Shown: in pieces, positions 46,681 to 49,796 of the stretch
Layout: every line of letters starts with the position of its first letter
How positions within the stretch are numbered: position 1 is the stretch's first letter
From: Patescibacteria group bacterium
Lineage (GTDB): Bacteria; Patescibacteriota; Microgenomatia; UBA1400; Chisholmbacteraceae
Reading direction: 5' to 3'
DNA: 49,796 bases
Assembly (NCBI GenBank): GCA_022564195.1
Contig: JADFLW010000009.1
Location: 1-49,796, forward strand
Notes under the pieces: model-generated
Databases searched by the model: none
What the model saw: the letters and a program-made list of their open reading frames with translations, nothing else
What the model was told of the DNA's origin: nothing
Translations under genes and position numbers: made by a program

Positions 46681-47268
46681 TTATCCACTTTCCTTTTCAG
46701 CAAATACCAACAGCCGTTTTAGTGAGGTCCCGATCGGCGTACAGGTTTGCAAGATGAGCTGATCCTTACCCTGATTCGTTATATATTCTACTTCATTTGG
46801 CCAAACAGTCCTTTTTTCGCGGATCCGATAGACGTAATCTTCTCCCTCATAGGTAACAATAATCTTATCTCCTGCACTTGTCCTGCCGAGACGGAAAAAG
46901 GCGGTGTTGTAACGGGTCATGCGCCATGGGACATCCGAGGAATGGGCAAATAAATACACTGTTCCTTCGTCTGTCGGGAGTGCAGATCCTTTGGCATGTG
47001 CCACGCCGTTTTGCAGAGCCGTTAGATACTCGTTCTGAACCCATGGATTTACATTTTGTCTCACTGGGGCGTTAATTTTGATGCTCTCAATCCTCACATT
47101 GAACTGTGAAGAGACTGGTTTCTCGCTGTATACATTTGTTGTTCTGAAGAACAATTCTTCCTTGATGACAGGGTAAAAAATAGTTAGCACTCCAACCACA
47201 GACAAGCCTATCAACGCATTGCCTATGGTTCGGAGTTTATTGGTGTTTCCTTTGCTGGTCTTTCCCAT
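46681..47268 (-). CDS. Sortase (transpeptidase)
   Basis: 195 residues from ATG at 47268. An N-terminal anchor (IGNALIGLSVVGVLTIFYPV) precedes the sortase barrel: VYLFAHSSD (His109), LQTCTPIGTSLKRLLVFA (Cys176 and Arg185). The TCTP-hG motif is usual for housekeeping-like class D/E enzymes. The gene upstream ends in an LPATG sorting signal, so that protein is the likely substrate. This sortase is not close to the one at 11610, suggesting two separate anchoring pathways (LPATG and LASTG). Confidence 0.92.
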   Translation of the reverse strand: MGKTSKGNTNKLRTIGNALIGLSVVGVLTIFYPVIKEELFFRTTNVYSEKPVSSQFNVRIESIKINAPVRQNVNPWVQNEYLTALQNGVAHAKGSALPTDEGTVYLFAHSSDVPWRMTRYNTAFFRLGRTSAGDKIIVTYEGEDYVYRIREKRTVWPNEVEYITNQGKDQLILQTCTPIGTSLKRLLVFAEKESG

Positions 47269-47281
47269 ATATAAGAGGCGT

Positions 47282-47310
47282 ATTGTAGAAGTTTTGAAGT
47301 AAAAAAGCAA
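47282..47310 (-). promoter_or_regulatory. Promoter of the second sortase gene
   Basis: On the minus strand TTGCTT (47305-47310), exactly 17 bases, TACAAT (47282-47287). The ATG is 13 bases beyond the -10, so the leader is about 5-7 bases with no ribosome binding site. Confidence 0.6.
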
Positions 47311-47322
47311 AGAGAAACCCCT

Positions 47323-48477
47323 TTATGCTCGGTGAGATGAGGGGGAGAGTCCGGGAGAGCGACCGGAGCGTAGCCTGAGATACATTCCCATAAGGAAGGT
47401 AGCGATGTTCGCTATGAGGGCCAAAAGCCACCACAGACTGCCGGTTGCCGGTAAGATGGCACCGGCGGCGGCGGCGAGGACTTCGTCTTCCTCGTCTCCA
47501 TTCCCGTTGCCATTCCCGTTGCCATTCCCATTTCCTCCATCGCCATCCGATGGGGCGCCCCCGACCGGTGGAGGTGGTGCCAGCGGTTCACCGGGATCGA
47601 AGGGTTCTTGGGGAGAAGGGCAACAGCCAGCGACGGCTATCCGGTTCGTGTTGATCGGGCCGTTTTGAATGTCAATAACCAGGGCTATGTCACCGGTAGA
47701 GATCGCTACATCTCCGAGGTTATCGTTGGCTTCGTTTTCTCCAGTGTTAGCGTCCCAAATGATGATATTATCGATATTGGCTAAATCTTCTTTTTCAATC
47801 GTTATTGCGTTGTCCAGCTTGATCCGTATTGAGTTTGTCGAGCCGGACCCATTTCCAGTGATCTTGATCTTAAGCTGGGCGCCCCACCCAGAAGCAACAT
47901 CGATGTCGGCGTGATTGACGCTGTTTGAGATGCTCACCTCGCCAATGATGTTACCGGTTTGAATTGTGACATTGCCGCTGTTGCCGCTCGCTGTATTGTT
48001 CCCTGTGTTGGAACTTCCTTGAACCCAGTTTGTGACATTTGCTTTTTGGTTCACCGATATGTTCGTCTTATTGGTGACTGAGAGATCAATTGCGTTTTGA
48101 GAGTCCGTGCCATTTCCATCGATGACAAGGTTCGTAACCTCTTGCGGGCAGCATTCGCTCACCCCTATCATAGAGGTGTTGAGGTTATTCGTGATAGACG
48201 TTTCTGTCTCTATGTCTCCGGTTTGGATCTGCACTTCTCCTCCGGTGTTGTCATTGGCTTCGTTGTTTCCGGTGTCGGCCTCCGTGTTTACCTCATTTGA
48301 AACATCGGCTTCATTTGATTGCTGGACATTTGTTTCTTGTTCCACTTGGACCTGAATCTCGTTATCGGAACCTTCACCGTTTCCGGAAACGACAAGCTCC
48401 AAGGCAAAGGCGGAGGGACGGACTAGAAGCAGGCTCACGAGGATGGTCGTTCCGGTAAGAAGAATTTTTCGAATCAT
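47323..48477 (-). CDS. LPATG-anchored repeat surface protein
   Basis: 384 residues. Signal peptide ILLTGTTILVSLLLVRPSAFA leads to a mature region of three related Asn/Thr/Gly-rich beta repeats (EADTGNNEANDNTGGEVQIQ, SNTGNNTASGNSGNVTIQTG, ANTGENEANDNLGDVAISTG). Each ends in TGDI or TGNI, and spacers have paired cysteines (ECCPQEV, AGCCPSP). A Pro-rich then Gly-Asn linker comes next. The LPATG (342-346), a helix and a basic tail form a sortase signal. The sortase gene follows 54 bases downstream. It shares its repeat motif with the larger protein upstream. Likely a stalk or fibre exposed at the surface. Confidence 0.85.
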   Translation of the reverse strand: MIRKILLTGTTILVSLLLVRPSAFALELVVSGNGEGSDNEIQVQVEQETNVQQSNEADVSNEVNTEADTGNNEANDNTGGEVQIQTGDIETETSITNNLNTSMIGVSECCPQEVTNLVIDGNGTDSQNAIDLSVTNKTNISVNQKANVTNWVQGSSNTGNNTASGNSGNVTIQTGNIIGEVSISNSVNHADIDVASGWGAQLKIKITGNGSGSTNSIRIKLDNAITIEKEDLANIDNIIIWDANTGENEANDNLGDVAISTGDIALVIDIQNGPINTNRIAVAGCCPSPQEPFDPGEPLAPPPPVGGAPSDGDGGNGNGNGNGNGNGDEEDEVLAAAAGAILPATGSLWWLLALIANIATFLMGMYLRLRSGRSPGLSPSSHRA

Positions 48478-48561
48478 GGTATTAGCGTCTTTAGCGTTCA
48501 GCGTCTAGGGGACAGATTGGACCCGCCTTTGCTGTTAGCTTCGGCGAGACGGGGCAGGAGA
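48478..48561. repeat. Short repeats between the two repeat-protein genes
   Basis: Contains GCGTCTTTAGCGTTCAGCGTC, a cluster of TAGCGT-type units, then an imperfect palindrome with ACCCGCC and GACGGGG flanks (about 48520-48555). This resembles dispersed CPR palindromes. No gene. Confidence 0.4.
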
Positions 48562-49796
48562 TTACCCTCTGATGAGCACGAATCTTTTGGCAATTATTAA
48601 TAGTCCTGCGACTGGAATGAGCAAGAGCAGCCAAGCAAGGTTGATGTTGATTACTTTCTTTGCCGCTATTTCTTCCCGGAAAGTCTCTGCTTCAACGCCT
48701 GTGCCAGCGATCTGTGGGAACGAAGATCCCGTAAATTGGCTAATAATTGAAGCGGCGAGCGGCCCAATGTCTCCGGTGAAACTACTTGTGTTTTCATCGC
48801 TGCTACTGTCTCCGCCAGATTCATCATTGCTTGAGTGAGTATTCCCGTTGCTGTTGCTCGATGGTTGTGCTGGCAGGCCCCCAACACCATCCGGACTCTC
48901 GTCCGCTAACGCTTCAGGCACCTCAGGCTTGCTGAATCCGGGCGGGAGGAAATCTCCAACCCAGCTGCCGAAGACGTTGATGACCGTGACGAAGAGCTTG
49001 CCGCCACCGGTGATGTTGTTGTTGACGAAGTTCACGAGGTTGGCAATGATCGAGGCATCTCCGGTTTCGATGCTTGAATCGCCACCGGTGTTGCGGCTGG
49101 CGCTGTTGCCGCCGGTGTTTGCCGAGAGATCCAGGTTGTTGGTGATGTTGGCGGTGTTGGTCTGCACCGTGGTGTTGTTCGTCTCCTGAGTTATATTGGC
49201 GTTGTTGGTTGAGCCCGCACCGTTTCCGGAATTGACCGCTGTTATCTCTCCTGCTTCATTGACGGTAAACTCTGTGCCTTGAGAACCTGCATAGTTACCG
49301 CCATCTCCTCCAAAAAGTTTTCCGATCCACCTACCTGCTTCGTTGACAATCACCAACCACCAACTGCCGCCCGATATGTTTGAATTGGCAATGTTTAACA
49401 CCTGTGCATTGATACTTGCGTCGCCGGTTTCTATTGATGAATTCCCTCCGGTATTTTTACTGGTGCTATTGTTCCCTGTGGTTGCGGCGAGGTTGAGATT
49501 GTTTTGAATATTGGCGGTGTTGGTCTGCACCGTGGTGTTGTTCGTTGTCTGGTCTATGATTGCAGTGTTTGTAGAATCTGCACCATTACCGATATTTGCG
49601 GCTGTCACTCCATAAGCCAGTAGTTCTTCGGGGAAGATGATGTCGCCAACCAAGTCGCCGAAGATATTAACGACGTAATAGTACACGCCACCGGTAAGGT
49701 TATTGTTGGCAAAGGTCAGTACGTTTGCTGAAACATTGGCGTCGCCGGTTTCAATCTCAGAATCACCGCCGGTATTTTGGTCTGCCGTGTTATCAC
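48562..49796 (-). CDS. Large repeat surface protein, partial (5' end beyond the right edge)
   Basis: The frame stays open from 48562 to the window edge; a GTG at 49686 is internal, since the repeat continues upstream of it (NTGGDSEIETGDANVSANVL). The visible 411 residues hold parts of three repeats of about 115 residues. Each contains NTGG[ND]S[SE]IETGDA, an [NS]N[NI]xGG turn, an aromatic VxxxN segment and ETNNTTVQTNTANI. A Ser/Asn/Gly linker leads to a C-terminal helix (LAWLLLLIPVAGLLIIAKRF) and short basic end. There is no LPxTG; GTG in QIAGTGVEAE is not followed by a helix. It is probably membrane-anchored at the C-terminus. Repeat DNA is also conserved. Confidence 0.8.
   Translation of the reverse strand, partial: DNTADQNTGGDSEIETGDANVSANVLTFANNNLTGGVYYYVVNIFGDLVGDIIFPEELLAYGVTAANIGNGADSTNTAIIDQTTNNTTVQTNTANIQNNLNLAATTGNNSTSKNTGGNSSIETGDASINAQVLNIANSNISGGSWWLVIVNEAGRWIGKLFGGDGGNYAGSQGTEFTVNEAGEITAVNSGNGAGSTNNANITQETNNTTVQTNTANITNNLDLSANTGGNSASRNTGGDSSIETGDASIIANLVNFVNNNITGGGKLFVTVINVFGSWVGDFLPPGFSKPEVPEALADESPDGVGGLPAQPSSNSNGNTHSSNDESGGDSSSDENTSSFTGDIGPLAASIISQFTGSSFPQIAGTGVEAETFREEIAAKKVININLAWLLLLIPVAGLLIIAKRFVLIRG

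Noticed and set aside
49564-49686. GTG at 49686 as the true start of the large repeat protein
   Set aside because: The frame and the repeat sequence continue upstream to the window edge, and no signal peptide follows the GTG.
48562-49796. CRISPR array or satellite
   Set aside because: The regular DNA repeats are long, coding, in frame and variable between units, as expected for a repeat protein.

Overview
The window reads as a chromosomal segment of a host-dependent, small-genome bacterium of the Candidate Phyla Radiation (Patescibacteria), plausibly a Microgenomates-type lineage. This is inferred from gene content, not from a marker gene. The signs are a gram-positive-like surface (two sortases with LASTG and LPATG substrates, TasA/camelysin-type proteins with a SipW-type signal peptidase), an extreme density of glycosyltransferases, genes packed with 4-base ATGA overlaps, and several families of tiny palindromic repeats. 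No rRNA, tRNA, CRISPR array or complete insertion sequence was seen.

Layout. 1-8.8 kb is housekeeping: an unfinished gene at the left edge, rarA and metK on the minus strand (metK preceded by a SAM-I/S-box-like leader with an intrinsic terminator), a GT39-like membrane transferase, the sppA-nnrE-coiled-coil-membrane protein operon, and divergent rtcB. 8.8-10.9 kb is an AT-richer insert (membrane protein, alpha/beta hydrolase, 49-residue small ORF) bounded by the rtcB 3' end and a second, decayed rtcB 3' tail. 10.9-12.8 kb holds a GT2 and a LASTG substrate-sortase pair.

12.9-35.7 kb is a very long minus-strand surface-glycan region. It contains a CAP-domain protein, a 1,545-residue protein combining GT2, a second processive-type GT2, a Wzx/MviN-like flippase and GT4, a SAF-domain dehydrogenase, then GT4, GT2, a hexapeptide acyltransferase, a NodB deacetylase, GT4, a kinase-like protein, several related GT2s, an FkbM methyltransferase with a GT2-derived N-terminus, two GT-C membrane transferases and a membrane-anchored glycosidase. 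Together these look able to build, modify, flip and trim a cell-surface polysaccharide or glycoprotein glycan.

36.0-40.3 kb on the plus strand is an extracellular fibre or matrix operon: two TasA-like proteins, a SipW-type signal peptidase with an extra C-terminal domain shared with one TasA-like protein, and a secreted protein with RTX calcium-binding repeats. 40.5-44.6 kb (plus) encodes a PIG-L deacetylase, GT39, GH18 and WbqC-like protein. 44.6-49.8 kb (minus) encodes two long Asn/Thr/Gly-rich repeat surface proteins (one LPATG-anchored, the other running off the right edge), a second sortase, a PgaC-like GT2 and a second PIG-L deacetylase.

Regulation visible in sequence: several sigma70-like promoters lie so close to the start codon that the mRNAs should be leaderless or nearly so, whereas genes with long leaders carry Shine-Dalgarno sequences. 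Two copies of a hairpin-plus-terminator element occur upstream of glycan genes.
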